A stretch of 37,814 nt of DNA from an uncultured Cloacibacillus sp. Its GTDB lineage: Bacteria > Synergistota > Synergistia > Synergistales > Synergistaceae. Under the pieces are notes generated by a model. It did not search any database and had not been told where the DNA came from. It saw only the letters and a list, made by a program, of their open reading frames with translations. Positions 1-9,698 of the stretch are shown piece after piece. A program made the translations under genes and the position numbers. The stretch spans positions 1 through 37,814 of the forward strand of contig URAG01000014.1 of NCBI GenBank assembly GCA_900545755.1, given 5' to 3'. The first letter of the stretch is position 1. Each line of letters begins with the position of its first letter.

Positions 1-1
1 C

Positions 2-3000
2 ACGACATTAAGAAACGCAATAGGCGGCATTATAGGATACGTGCGCACATACCGAGGTGAAGACATCGGGAACAACAACAAAGACAGCAAACTTAAAATC
101 TACAACGTCTACACGACGAACAACCTCTTCGCCGCAAAAGATAATGGCGGCAATGCAACATACACACCTACTAATGAAGGGCTTGGCGCAATATACGGAA
201 GGACCGATTATGCCCAGTTTAGAAGCAACATCAGCAACTCCTATTACGTAAAAATGTACGAGTCCGGATTCGACGACCCAATCAATCTAACAGGAGTAAC
301 CAACACCGTTACAAAAGGCACAGACGGCAATTATAAAGGATTCGGCTCCTTTATCTTCCATAACCAGTTTGACAATGCCGTTGACAACAGCGTCGACAGC
401 TGGCGCATCTACGACGGCACGACGCCGATACTCAACGCCTTCCTGCCGGACGCAGAGGGATATTTCAGCGCCTTGACTGCCGGACAGCTGTCTGAACTGG
501 GCATAGCCGGCGGCGGCATCCAGTACGGCACTGCCGCGAACCCTCTGCTGACGATTATCGACGCGAAGGATAGCTCTAATGTCACGCTTGATTGGGAGCA
601 GCTAACCAGCTCCGGCAACGCGAGCTTCGCGGTCTACGGCGGCGGCCTGACGCTTAATCACTTCGGCACAGACGTCGGGTATTACAGAGGCACGCTCTAT
701 GCGGACGGCGAACTTGCAATAAATGGTGCGGTGGACGAGGCATTCCAGCTCGGAAGCAGCGCTAAGCTCTACGGCACGAATGTAGAAATCGACGCAAACG
801 GCGATGCGGTGATATACGGCAACGTCACGTCGACCAACGGCGGCCTCTTCATAAATGGCGATGATATAGAAATCATCGGGAAGCTGGAATCATCCGTTCA
901 AGATGGCGAAAAGTCGGTAAAAAATATCGCGAAAAAGATGGCGGATGACCTCACAGGCTTCTTTACCAAACTCTCAAATCCAAAGGAAGCCGTCTCGACC
1001 GTCTCCGACGCGTACGCCCGCACAACCGGCAAGGCGAAAACCGACGGAGCCATTACCGTCACTGCCTCCGGCAACGCCGATATACTCTACGGCAACCTAG
1101 CGACCGGGAGCGTGGTTTCGGGCAGCGCGTTCTCCGTTACATCTGAAAACGGCAGCGTCTACGTCGACAGCGACCTAGGCGGCGTGAAAGGCGGCATTTC
1201 GCTCACGGCAGACGGCGAAGCGCTGTTCGATATTTCCAACATAGCCGCAGCGGGAGAGGCGCAAGACGACCAATACGGCGCAAAGAGGCTAATCGAATTC
1301 CTCGCGAACCATAAACAAGACAGCGGCAACGGCATAAAACTAACGAGTAAGAACGACGACGCAATACTCGCCGTGGACATGTGGGAAGAGGACAGTTTTA
1401 CCCTCGACAAATTTAACATAACGGGCACAACCTTCTCTGATGCAATCAAGGGGCTGGGAGATGATCTCGCCGGTAAAACCCATATTTGGATAAGCGACGC
1501 AGATCAGCTAAAAGGGATACAACTGTACAAGGATATGCACGAAGAGAGCGGCATCCTCGGCTACAACTTCGCGCTCAAGGGCAATATCGACGCGACTGAG
1601 CTGACGGATTACGACGCCATCGGCGGCGACGCGGGCTACTCCGGCACGTTTGACGGGCGCGATTTCCGCATCATCGGGCTCAACAGCGATGCGCAGGACA
1701 ACAACAGCGCGAGCGAAGGAATATTCAGCAAACTCAGCGGCACGGTCAAAGACCTCCGCGTCTACGCTTCGAAGTTCTTCGGCAACACCGAAGGAAACGG
1801 AAACGTAGGCGCGATAGCAGCCGTCACTGATAAAAATGCCGAAATCACCGGCGTGACGACTTTCGGCAACCATGTCGAAGCGGGCGCTGGCGGCAACGCG
1901 GGCGGCATTGCCGGAACCAACGCAGGCACGATAACCGACAGCGCAGCATCAGATTCCGTAATAGCCAACAACGGCGCGGCCGGAGGCGTCGCAGGCTCCA
2001 ACGCCGGCACAATAGGCGAAGCGCAGAGCGGCGGAGAAGATTCTTTTATAACCTCTGAGAGCGCCGTCACCTCTGCTACTAACGCCGATACCACAAACAC
2101 CGCACTCGGCGGCATCGTCGGCGTAAACGAAGAAAGCGGCAACGTGTACCTTGCCAACAGCCTCGGCGTAACAAACGGCGGAACCGCCGTCGACAACGTC
2201 GGCGGTATCGCGGGGCAAAACCATGGCACGATGAGCAGCCTCTACAACGAAAGCATCGTCTCCGGCCGCAACAACGTCGGCGGCGTCGCAGGGGCAAACG
2301 ACGGCGAGATGAACAACGCCGTCAACACCACCGCAATAACCGCCGCAGGCAGCAACGTCGGAGGCATCGCCGGCACGAACAGCGGTGAAATCGACAGCGG
2401 ACGCAACGCAGGCACAATAAACGGCGGAAACTACGTCGGCGGCATGGTCGGCAACAACGGAGCAAGCTCGGTGATATCCAACCTTGTAAACTCCGTATTC
2501 GCCGCCATCACCGGCGAAAACTACGTCGGCGGCATCGCGGGCGACAACGCAGGGACAATCAGCGGAAGCGACAACCTAATCAATTACGGCAAAATCTACG
2601 GGCAGCAGTTCGTAGGCGGCATTGCCGGCATCAACGAGCTGACCGGTAAAATAGAGAATACCAACACAGACATGACCCTGTATGCTAAAGACAGCGACGC
2701 TAAATACTTCGGCGGCGTCGCGGGACAGAACAAAGGTACGATAACCGACGCATCCAACACCGGAAACATAACGGCAGAGGGCGCCTCCTACGTCGGCGGC
2801 ATAGTCGGCATGAACGGCACGGAGGATAGTGTACAAGAAGGCATAGGCAACCTCACCGGAGAAATAATCAACGCCGGTAACGTCGTCGGCGAGAGCAACG
2901 TCGGCGGCATCGCGGGAATCAATCAGAACAGCATATTGCTGCAACGCAAGGATGAAAACGACAAACTCACCCTCTCGAACGCCGGAGTAGTAAAAGCTAC

Positions 3001-6000
3001 GGACGGCAGCGCAGGAGGCATATTCTACGAAAATAAGGACGCTATGAACTGGGTCAAACTCGTCAACAGCGGCACGGTAGACGGAGGCAGCCAGTCAGAC
3101 ACAGGCGGCATCTTCGGCGTCAACAGCGGAAGCGCCGAAAACTCCGTCTTAACCAACAGTGGCACGGTAAACGGCGCGGGCGACGTCGGCGGTCTCTTCG
3201 GCAGCAACAGCGGAGACTTCAAGAACTCGTCGCTCTTCGCCACAGTAGAAGCGAAGGTAACGGGAACCGGAAACAACGTCGGCGGCCTCATAGGCTACAA
3301 CACAGGCAAGATAGAGGGCGGACGCACCAACGCTGACGGCACGGATGCCGGCTACTACAAATACAAGGTCTACAACAACGGCTCCGTTGAAGGCGCGAAT
3401 AACGTCGGCGGCCTGATAGGATACAACGCCGCAGACGGCTCCCTCACCGCCGCCTACAACACCGGCGTCGTCACCGCTACAGGAGACAACGCAGGCGGCA
3501 TCGTCGGAAACAACGAAGGAACCGTCAGCACGGTATTCAATACGATAATGACGCTGGACGGGAATAAGAATATTGTGACGGGCAGCGTCACAGGCGCAAC
3601 CAACGTCGGCGGCCTCATAGGCATGAACAGCGGCAAGCTCTCCAAAGCATACAACACTACCTACGTAATAGGGACGGCGACCTTTGGCAACGCCATAGGA
3701 AACAACGCAGCAGACGGGAGAATCTCCAACGTCTACGCGACGAACGCCGACGGCAATTTGATAGGCGAGAACAACGCCAGCGAAGAAAACGTGACGAACG
3801 TATATACCTTTGCGGCAGACGACGACTCTGCGACAAAAATCGAAGACGACAAGCAGAAACTCAGCGAGAGCTACAACGGCTTCAACTCGGAATGGAAAAA
3901 TTACGACGGCAGCAGCACACCGATGCTCGACGTATTCCTGACCGACCTGAAATTCAACGATATAGGAAAAGATGGAGCATCGCTTGCAGACTATCTGAAA
4001 GAAAATCTCGTCTACAACGGGAAGGAGCAGAACCTCTACATCGGTGAGATGATAGAAAAAGGGTTCATCACCGGCCCCAATGGATGGACTGACGCTTTCT
4101 TAGCGCATAACAACACAACAAATGCATCCAGCCCGACAGGCGACAGCGCCATGATCTTCAACACGGAAGGACAGATAAACGCCAACAGTTACAGCAACTG
4201 GCTCGCCTCTGCCCAGATAGCCGGAAGCAGTGACGGTGCATCGTTCACCCCGAACAACCTCGGCTATGACATCAGCTTGACAGCCGGCGTTCAGCGCCGC
4301 ACCATCGACATCAGCGATATTGCCGCAGACATCATATATGGCGGAACAAAGTTTGATGACGTCACAATCGGAGAAGACGGTACATTGCTGATAAACGTAG
4401 TCGAAGGTGATGACATCTATCTGGCTTATAATGGTCAGAAGATAGTGGATATCGCTCCCATGATCAACGATAATCTAAACGGCGAATACGCGAGTAACAA
4501 AGGCAACCGTAACACCGCCGACGTGAAGCGTGATCAAAATGGCAATATTATCGCCTACGAGAATGCCGTCTCCATAGAGGTATCCCTCGGCGGATCTGAC
4601 AAAAACAACTATACCTTCGTCGAAGGAACCGATACGTACACAGACACAATCAGCGGCAAAATTACAGTCAATCCTGCGGAATTGAAAATCGCGCTCGGCG
4701 ACGTGGAACGCACATACGGAGATACAAAGATTACAAAAGGCGGCTACACGTTCGATTACGCCGAGGGGACAACGCTCGTCAACGGCGACGAAGGGCTGTC
4801 AGTTAATACAAAGGCCGTGACTGACGATGCCGTGTTGGGAGGCAAGACGAACGACGTAAAAGAGGGCGGTTATACGTGGAAGATAGCAGCCACAGATCTT
4901 ACCGGCGTCGAAAACCTTACGCAAAACTACAATGTTACCGTTATTAACACGGGCAAGTCGTCAGTTAATAAGCGCAATCTTTCCGTAACCGACCTCATTG
5001 CAGGCATCGTTTACGGAAGCAAAGAAGAACTGAAACTGAAAGGCAGCGCGGCGCTTGAAGGTGTAGCGTACGATGACGACATCGTAACACTGGAGACAGC
5101 GAACGCCTCGCTAAACGTAATCGGAGGAAGCGCATACGAGACTAACAAAGGCGACAGAGATACGGCGGACACGGGCCTTTATGAAAACAGCCTGAACGTA
5201 ACGGGCCTCGCCCTCGGCGGCGGCGACGCAGGCAACTACGAGCTCAACAGCGACAATACCGGAAGCATTCAGGTTGATAAGGCGAGTCTTGAAGTAACGC
5301 TCGACGAAGTTACAAGGATCTACGGTACGTTAAAACCGGCGGAAGGCAGCTACAAAATAACCTCAGTTACGGACATGACTAACGGAGACGATGAAAACGA
5401 TTTGACCATCGGCAATATAGCCGACGGCGCCCTGGAGTCGGCCTCCGATGAGACACGCACAAGAGACGTTGGCAAATATGAATGGAGCGGCGTGCTGGAC
5501 GGCGTGGACAACGTGAATAAAAACTATGCTATTACTTTCACCGGTGGAGAATCGCATGTAAAAAAGAAACCTGTCAGGATGGGAGAACTATGGGCGACCA
5601 TCGTCTACGGCGACCAGGGCGGCAAGGGGCTGACAGTGAACGAAGAGGCTAGCCTTACAGGAGGAAGCATCGTGTACGGCGACAATGTGGAACTTAATTT
5701 CGATGGGACGTATTCTGTAACTGGCGCGTATGAAGAGAACAGAGGCGCACGCACAACGGCTGACGTCGGAAGGTACGAGAACAGCCTTAAAGCGGACGGT
5801 CTCGTTCTCACTGGCCAAGACGCCGGCAACTACACGTTGGCGGATACTGACGCCCACGGCAGCATAGAGGTGACGCAGGCGGCGTTGACGGTCTCGCTCA
5901 ACGGAGTGAGCCGCACCTACGGCGACACAACGCTGACGGACGGCGCTTATTCAGTCGATACGAATTGGCTGCACAAACTAGTCAACGGAGACAAGCTTAT

Positions 6001-6910
6001 CTATACCGGAGATGAAATCAGCATTTCCGAGTTTATCGGCGACGAAGCCGTAATCGGCGAATATACGAATAACGCAGGAGGACATTCGTGGTCTGCAAAG
6101 ATAGACGCCGCAGCGCTCGCACATAACTACGACATCAATGAGATCGCCACGGGAAGCTCGATAGTCAATAAGGCGAAGCTTACAGTCAACGCCGGTAATG
6201 TAGAGACCACCTACGGCACACGGTTCGACAAGGGCAAGTATTACTACGACCTCGTAGGCGTTACAAACGGCGACTCTGACTCCGAAATCAAGGCGCAGAT
6301 CGGCGACGTCGTCTATGATAACACCGCCGCGATAGAGGACGGCGGAGACAGAGTTACGGGCAATGCGGGTGTGAGCGGCGTCCTGTCGATACTGACAAAC
6401 CTCTTCGGCATAGAGCTCGGCAACTACGAGATCGAAGCGGTTAATGAGGGGATGGCGACCGTCGAGAAGGCCGACCTTTTCATCACTGCGCACGACAAGC
6501 TGACTAGGGTAGGCCGCGAGCCCGAGTACACGGGGACGACATACGACGAGCTCAACGGCAGCCTCGTAAACGGAGATGACCTGTCAGGTTTCATGCACGC
6601 CTTTGGCATTGAAGATGCAGAGATGCTGAACAACGCCGGACATTACCCTGGCAAGATAGGCGTCGTCGTCGACGGCCTGTACTACTACGACGGCACGCAC
6701 GACTGGAGCGGCCACCACGGCGTTTTCGCGAATTACAACGTAAACGTCGCAACCGGCAGCCTGCACGTCTTCGTACCGGTTCCGGACTCATCGTTCAACT
6801 ACGGCTGGCTGTACGACGACGCGCCGTACAGCCGCAAGTGGAACTTCCGCGAGCGCAAGGCTGAGATATACTTCCAGGACGGCGGCATGGAATACAACGA
6901 AAACATGTAA
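2..6910 (+). CDS. Giant GLUG/MBG-repeat adhesin-like surface protein (5' end missing)
   Basis: The reading frame is open from base 2, so the true start lies upstream; a GTG at 41 is unlikely to be the start because repeat-like sequence (AIGGIIGY) precedes it. About 2,300 residues are visible. The first 500 residues are beta-rich and resemble filamentous-haemagglutinin-type passenger repeats. From about nt 1630 to 3750 there are more than fifteen GLUG-type units (NVGGIAGxNxGTI and variants). From about nt 4300 to 6900 there are repeated MBG/YDG-like modules marked by TYGDT, IVYGD, LVNGD and NYELN. The C-terminus is tyrosine-rich with no LPXTG, membrane helix or autotransporter barrel visible, which fits a secreted two-partner-type exoprotein. 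Adhesion is inferred from the repeat families. The N-terminal secretion domain and any TpsB partner are outside the window. Confidence 0.85.
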   Translation, partial: TTLRNAIGGIIGYVRTYRGEDIGNNNKDSKLKIYNVYTTNNLFAAKDNGGNATYTPTNEGLGAIYGRTDYAQFRSNISNSYYVKMYESGFDDPINLTGVTNTVTKGTDGNYKGFGSFIFHNQFDNAVDNSVDSWRIYDGTTPILNAFLPDAEGYFSALTAGQLSELGIAGGGIQYGTAANPLLTIIDAKDSSNVTLDWEQLTSSGNASFAVYGGGLTLNHFGTDVGYYRGTLYADGELAINGAVDEAFQLGSSAKLYGTNVEIDANGDAVIYGNVTSTNGGLFINGDDIEIIGKLESSVQDGEKSVKNIAKKMADDLTGFFTKLSNPKEAVSTVSDAYARTTGKAKTDGAITVTASGNADILYGNLATGSVVSGSAFSVTSENGSVYVDSDLGGVKGGISLTADGEALFDISNIAAAGEAQDDQYGAKRLIEFLANHKQDSGNGIKLTSKNDDAILAVDMWEEDSFTLDKFNITGTTFSDAIKGLGDDLAGKTHIWISDADQLKGIQLYKDMHEESGILGYNFALKGNIDATELTDYDAIGGDAGYSGTFDGRDFRIIGLNSDAQDNNSASEGIFSKLSGTVKDLRVYASKFFGNTEGNGNVGAIAAVTDKNAEITGVTTFGNHVEAGAGGNAGGIAGTNAGTITDSAASDSVIANNGAAGGVAGSNAGTIGEAQSGGEDSFITSESAVTSATNADTTNTALGGIVGVNEESGNVYLANSLGVTNGGTAVDNVGGIAGQNHGTMSSLYNESIVSGRNNVGGVAGANDGEMNNAVNTTAITAAGSNVGGIAGTNSGEIDSGRNAGTINGGNYVGGMVGNNGASSVISNLVNSVFAAITGENYVGGIAGDNAGTISGSDNLINYGKIYGQQFVGGIAGINELTGKIENTNTDMTLYAKDSDAKYFGGVAGQNKGTITDASNTGNITAEGASYVGGIVGMNGTEDSVQEGIGNLTGEIINAGNVVGESNVGGIAGINQNSILLQRKDENDKLTLSNAGVVKATDGSAGGIFYENKDAMNWVKLVNSGTVDGGSQSDTGGIFGVNSGSAENSVLTNSGTVNGAGDVGGLFGSNSGDFKNSSLFATVEAKVTGTGNNVGGLIGYNTGKIEGGRTNADGTDAGYYKYKVYNNGSVEGANNVGGLIGYNAADGSLTAAYNTGVVTATGDNAGGIVGNNEGTVSTVFNTIMTLDGNKNIVTGSVTGATNVGGLIGMNSGKLSKAYNTTYVIGTATFGNAIGNNAADGRISNVYATNADGNLIGENNASEENVTNVYTFAADDDSATKIEDDKQKLSESYNGFNSEWKNYDGSSTPMLDVFLTDLKFNDIGKDGASLADYLKENLVYNGKEQNLYIGEMIEKGFITGPNGWTDAFLAHNNTTNASSPTGDSAMIFNTEGQINANSYSNWLASAQIAGSSDGASFTPNNLGYDISLTAGVQRRTIDISDIAADIIYGGTKFDDVTIGEDGTLLINVVEGDDIYLAYNGQKIVDIAPMINDNLNGEYASNKGNRNTADVKRDQNGNIIAYENAVSIEVSLGGSDKNNYTFVEGTDTYTDTISGKITVNPAELKIALGDVERTYGDTKITKGGYTFDYAEGTTLVNGDEGLSVNTKAVTDDAVLGGKTNDVKEGGYTWKIAATDLTGVENLTQNYNVTVINTGKSSVNKRNLSVTDLIAGIVYGSKEELKLKGSAALEGVAYDDDIVTLETANASLNVIGGSAYETNKGDRDTADTGLYENSLNVTGLALGGGDAGNYELNSDNTGSIQVDKASLEVTLDEVTRIYGTLKPAEGSYKITSVTDMTNGDDENDLTIGNIADGALESASDETRTRDVGKYEWSGVLDGVDNVNKNYAITFTGGESHVKKKPVRMGELWATIVYGDQGGKGLTVNEEASLTGGSIVYGDNVELNFDGTYSVTGAYEENRGARTTADVGRYENSLKADGLVLTGQDAGNYTLADTDAHGSIEVTQAALTVSLNGVSRTYGDTTLTDGAYSVDTNWLHKLVNGDKLIYTGDEISISEFIGDEAVIGEYTNNAGGHSWSAKIDAAALAHNYDINEIATGSSIVNKAKLTVNAGNVETTYGTRFDKGKYYYDLVGVTNGDSDSEIKAQIGDVVYDNTAAIEDGGDRVTGNAGVSGVLSILTNLFGIELGNYEIEAVNEGMATVEKADLFITAHDKLTRVGREPEYTGTTYDELNGSLVNGDDLSGFMHAFGIEDAEMLNNAGHYPGKIGVVVDGLYYYDGTHDWSGHHGVFANYNVNVATGSLHVFVPVPDSSFNYGWLYDDAPYSRKWNFRERKAEIYFQDGGMEYNENM

Positions 6911-6931
6911 AACGTCAGGCGGAGCATCAGC

Positions 6932-6968
6932 TTCCCGACTCCGGCAAGTTCCGGCGTCGGGAATTTTT
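6932..6968 (+). terminator. Intrinsic terminator of the giant surface-protein gene
   Basis: Arms TTCCCGAC and GTCGGGAA, with an inner CCGG/CCGG pairing around CAAGTT, are followed directly by TTTTT. The hairpin begins 21 bases after the stop codon. Confidence 0.85.
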
Positions 6969-7046
6969 GTATCGTCTGGCGAAGAATCACTGCCGCGTTC
7001 TGCGCCAGATTGCGCGCCACGCCAGAATACCGTCTGCGTTCCGCCG

Positions 7047-7075
7047 TTGCGTCCGCGGCGCGCGCATAGGATAAT
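7047..7075 (+). promoter_or_regulatory. Possible promoter of the small membrane-protein gene
   Basis: TTGCGT and GATAAT are separated by 17 bases, and the -10 box lies about 30 bases before the chosen start codon. Only the TTG of the -35 box is consensus, so this is a moderate call. Confidence 0.4.
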
Positions 7076-7106
7076 ATGCGCAGTCTGTGCGAAGGAGGCG
7101 CGTGCG

Positions 7107-7631
7107 ATGAGGCGCGGGACGAAGCTTTATAACCTTATACTTCCGCTGTGGCTGCTGTGGATGATGCCGTCGCTGCTTTGGCTGTTCACGCTTCCGGCGA
7201 ATTTCATCGTGGATCTGACTGTATCCGCGGTCGCACTGCGCCTCTCCGGGGCGCGGGAAATTAAAAAGGCGCTCAAGACTTCAATCGTACAGACGTGGCT
7301 ATGGGGCTTCGCCGCGGATTTCGCCGGGGCGGCGATGATGCTCGCGCCGGAGCTGGCCCGTTCTTTCTGCGACGGCGGGCCGTTTAGGGTCTGGCTCGAC
7401 TGCCTTGCGCGCGACTTGACGGTAACCCCCGCCGGGAGCCTCTCCTCCATGCCGTGGACGCTGGCCTCAATCGCCCTTTCGGCATTCGTCATTTACCGGA
7501 AGAATTATAATGTCTGCTTCCGGCGCGCGGAACTGACGGACAAGCAGCGCCGCTGCGCCTCGCTCGCGCTCGCCGCCGTCACCGCCCCGTGGTTTTTCTT
7601 CCTTTCCGCTGGAGCGTTCGACCGCCTTTAG
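7107..7631 (+). CDS. Hypothetical multi-pass membrane protein (174 aa)
   Basis: The ATG at 7107 has AAGGAGG eight bases upstream and is preferred over an in-frame ATG at 7047, which lies inside the likely promoter. The product is hydrophobic, with roughly four membrane segments (near residues 9-27, 31-48, 68-88 and 130-148) and a basic cytoplasmic-looking loop between the second and third. The C-terminal part has a Lys/Arg-rich stretch followed by a last hydrophobic segment. I do not recognise a family or catalytic motif. It lies alone between a terminator and the promoter of the hydrogenase operon, so context gives no function. The coding call rests on length, the Shine-Dalgarno site and membrane-protein composition. 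Confidence 0.65.
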   Translation: MRRGTKLYNLILPLWLLWMMPSLLWLFTLPANFIVDLTVSAVALRLSGAREIKKALKTSIVQTWLWGFAADFAGAAMMLAPELARSFCDGGPFRVWLDCLARDLTVTPAGSLSSMPWTLASIALSAFVIYRKNYNVCFRRAELTDKQRRCASLALAAVTAPWFFFLSAGAFDRL

Positions 7632-7679
7632 GGCCGACTGCGCCTTTCTCTGTGAATTTAATAACAAATATGTTTTTTC

Positions 7680-7688
7680 TGATAAAAT
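7680..7688 (+). promoter_or_regulatory. Extended -10 promoter of the H2-sensor operon
   Basis: TGATAAAAT is an extended -10 element (TGn plus TAAAAT) in a local AT-rich patch, 41 bases before the TTG start at 7729. No good -35 box is seen, as is common for extended -10 promoters. Confidence 0.45.
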
Positions 7689-7728
7689 ATAGATGGAGTA
7701 CATTATTTTCATTGCGGGGTGAAACGGT

Positions 7729-7977
7729 TTGACAGAAGTCGTAATCTGCGTCGGAAGTTCCTGCCATATAAAGGGCGCGCGCCGTGTCGTAGAGGGGCTG
7801 ACGAAGCTCGTAAATGAGAGCGGCATGTCCGAGCTGATCAAGCTCTCCGGCTCGTTCTGCATGGGACGGTGCGAAGAACACGGCGTCTCGGTAAAGGTCG
7901 ACGGAGAAATACATTTCGTCGATCCGGATCATGTCGAGGAGTTTTTCAGAGACGTAGTCATGGGGAGCTGGAAATGA
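7729..7977 (+). CDS. Thioredoxin-fold [2Fe-2S] ferredoxin (NuoE/HydC-like)
   Basis: An 82-residue protein starting at TTG with GGGGTGA a few bases upstream. The cysteine pattern is that of single-domain thioredoxin-like [2Fe-2S] ferredoxins: CVGSSC near residues 7-12 and CMGRC near residues 45-49. Proteins of this type pass electrons to or from multi-subunit and sensory [FeFe] hydrogenases. The stop codon overlaps the ATG of the following hydrogenase-like gene (ATGA), so the two are translationally coupled, which suggests that this ferredoxin is the electron partner of that protein. The electron-partner role is inferred from context. Confidence 0.85.
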   Translation: MTEVVICVGSSCHIKGARRVVEGLTKLVNESGMSELIKLSGSFCMGRCEEHGVSVKVDGEIHFVDPDHVEEFFRDVVMGSWK

Positions 7978-9698
7978 AGTATATCAACGTCGCGGAAGCC
8001 AACTGTAAGAACTGCTACAAATGCCTGAAGGTATGTCCCGTCAAGTCGATAAAATACAGCGACAACCACGTCGAAGTCCTAGAGGGCGAATGCGTGCTCT
8101 GCGGCCGCTGCATACGTAACTGCCCGCAGCACGCGAAGTCGCTCGTCCACGACGTGAGCGGGATAAAACAGGCCGTGCGCTCGAGCGCGCGCAAAAAAGT
8201 CGCGGCGCTCGCCCCGTCCTATATTGCCTCATTCAAGCCCGAGAACCGTATGAAGATGGCGGAGGCCCTCCGCAGGCTCGGCTTCGACGCCGTCGAGGAA
8301 ACGTCGGTCGGCGCGCACGCCGTGACGAAGAAATACGCCGAGCTGCTTGAGAAAGGGGCTATGGACAATTTCATCACCACCTGCTGCCCCACTGTCGTCT
8401 TCCTAGTGCAAAAATATTTCCCCAACCTCACGCCTCAGCTCGCGCCGGTGCTGTCGCCGATGGAGGCTCACGGCAAGATATTGAAGGAAAAGTACGGCGA
8501 CGACGCCCTCGTGGTGTTCTTCGCTCCGTGCATATCCAAGATAGAAGAAGCGCGCATATCCGAGAAACGCTATATCGACGGCGTTCTGACCTTCCGCCAG
8601 CTTGCTGAGTGGTTCAACGGGGAGGGCGTAGTCCTCGAAGAATGCGGCGAAGGGTATTTCGGCAACGATCCGAGCGCCTCGGCAGTCTATCCGATATTCG
8701 ACGGCATAGTCAAGGACGTGACGGCGAACCTCTCGCCCGATTCCGAAGCCCTGCGCAGGTACCATTTCTTGGGAGTGCAGGGGACGAAAGACCTCATCGA
8801 GCTTTTGCAGGAGATGGAGGGCGGTCACATCCACGACTGCTTCATAGAGGCGAGCGCATGCTACGGGAGCTGCATCAACGGGCCGGAACGCCCCGAAATG
8901 GACTACCGCCCAGTAAGCACGGGCGTCAATATGACGCGCTACCTAGCAGGCGAAAAGAACGTCCGCGAAGGCGACTTCTCCGCCCTCGACCTCAGCCGCC
9001 GCATCGTCCCGACGCCGGTTAAGGAAGACATACCGAGCGAGGCGAAGATAAAAGAGATACTGGCGCAGATAGGCAAGACGAAGCCGGAGCATGAGCTGAA
9101 CTGCGGCAGCTGCGGCTACCGTACCTGCCGCGACAAGGCGATAGCAGTATATCAGGGGAAGGCCGAGCTCTACATGTGCCTGCCATATATGTCGCAGATA
9201 TCGGAAACTCTAGCGAACGTCACACTCTCCGTCAGCCCAGACTACATAATAGCAGTTGACCGCGACCTCCGCGTCCGCGAATGCAACCTTGCGGCGCAGC
9301 ATCTGCTTAAGGTGACGCGCAGCGAGATTACGGGGCGGCGAATCGAAGAGTTCCTCGACCCCGTTGATTTCGCGCTGGCGATCGCCGAGGAGCGCAGCAT
9401 TCCGCTGCATAAGGCCAGCTATGAAGATCGCGGCATAATAGTCAATCAAACGGTCGTCTACATACCGGAGCAAGGGCTTGCTATAGCCTTCCTCCATGAC
9501 GTTACAAAACAGGAGGCGGAGGCCGAGGCGGTCAACAAGCTCAAGCTGGAGACTATGGAGATGGCGCAGAACGTCATCGACAAACAGATGACAGTAGCGC
9601 AGGAAATAGCGAGCCTGCTTGGAGAGACGACGGCCGAGACGAAAGTGACGCTGACGAAGCTCAAGGACCTGATAGTCTATGATGGAAACAACGAATGA
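7974..9698 (+). CDS. [FeFe]-hydrogenase H-cluster protein with PAS domain (putative H2 sensor, HydS-like)
   Basis: 574 residues; the ATG overlaps the upstream stop. Domains in order: two [4Fe-4S] ferredoxin motifs (Cys 11/14/17/21 and 40/43/46/50); an [FeFe]-hydrogenase large-subunit domain with L1 TTCCP (Cys137/138), L2 APCISKIEE (Cys186) and L3 ACYGSCING (Cys296/300), so all four H-cluster ligand positions are kept; a further Fe-S domain (Cys 377/380/385/402); a PAS domain from about 420 to 515; and a C-terminal coiled-coil-like helix. This order is that of sensory [FeFe] hydrogenases, not catalytic ones. The neighbouring SpoIIE-type phosphatase matches the phosphatase-linked sensory subgroup. 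It probably reads H2 or redox state and passes this through the PAS and helix to the phosphatase. The sensing role is inferred. Residual hydrogenase activity is possible because L1 keeps both cysteines. Confidence 0.9.
   Translation: MKYINVAEANCKNCYKCLKVCPVKSIKYSDNHVEVLEGECVLCGRCIRNCPQHAKSLVHDVSGIKQAVRSSARKKVAALAPSYIASFKPENRMKMAEALRRLGFDAVEETSVGAHAVTKKYAELLEKGAMDNFITTCCPTVVFLVQKYFPNLTPQLAPVLSPMEAHGKILKEKYGDDALVVFFAPCISKIEEARISEKRYIDGVLTFRQLAEWFNGEGVVLEECGEGYFGNDPSASAVYPIFDGIVKDVTANLSPDSEALRRYHFLGVQGTKDLIELLQEMEGGHIHDCFIEASACYGSCINGPERPEMDYRPVSTGVNMTRYLAGEKNVREGDFSALDLSRRIVPTPVKEDIPSEAKIKEILAQIGKTKPEHELNCGSCGYRTCRDKAIAVYQGKAELYMCLPYMSQISETLANVTLSVSPDYIIAVDRDLRVRECNLAAQHLLKVTRSEITGRRIEEFLDPVDFALAIAEERSIPLHKASYEDRGIIVNQTVVYIPEQGLAIAFLHDVTKQEAEAEAVNKLKLETMEMAQNVIDKQMTVAQEIASLLGETTAETKVTLTKLKDLIVYDGNNE

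Noticed and set aside
409..6791. Numerous antisense frames under the giant surface-protein gene
   Set aside because: They follow the repeat pattern of the sense gene, have shadow codon composition and lack ribosome-binding sites.
7869..7973. N-terminal extension of the H2 sensor upstream of ATG 7974
   Set aside because: The extension is an Arg-rich reading of the ferredoxin gene in another frame; ATG 7974 starts just before the first Fe-S motif.
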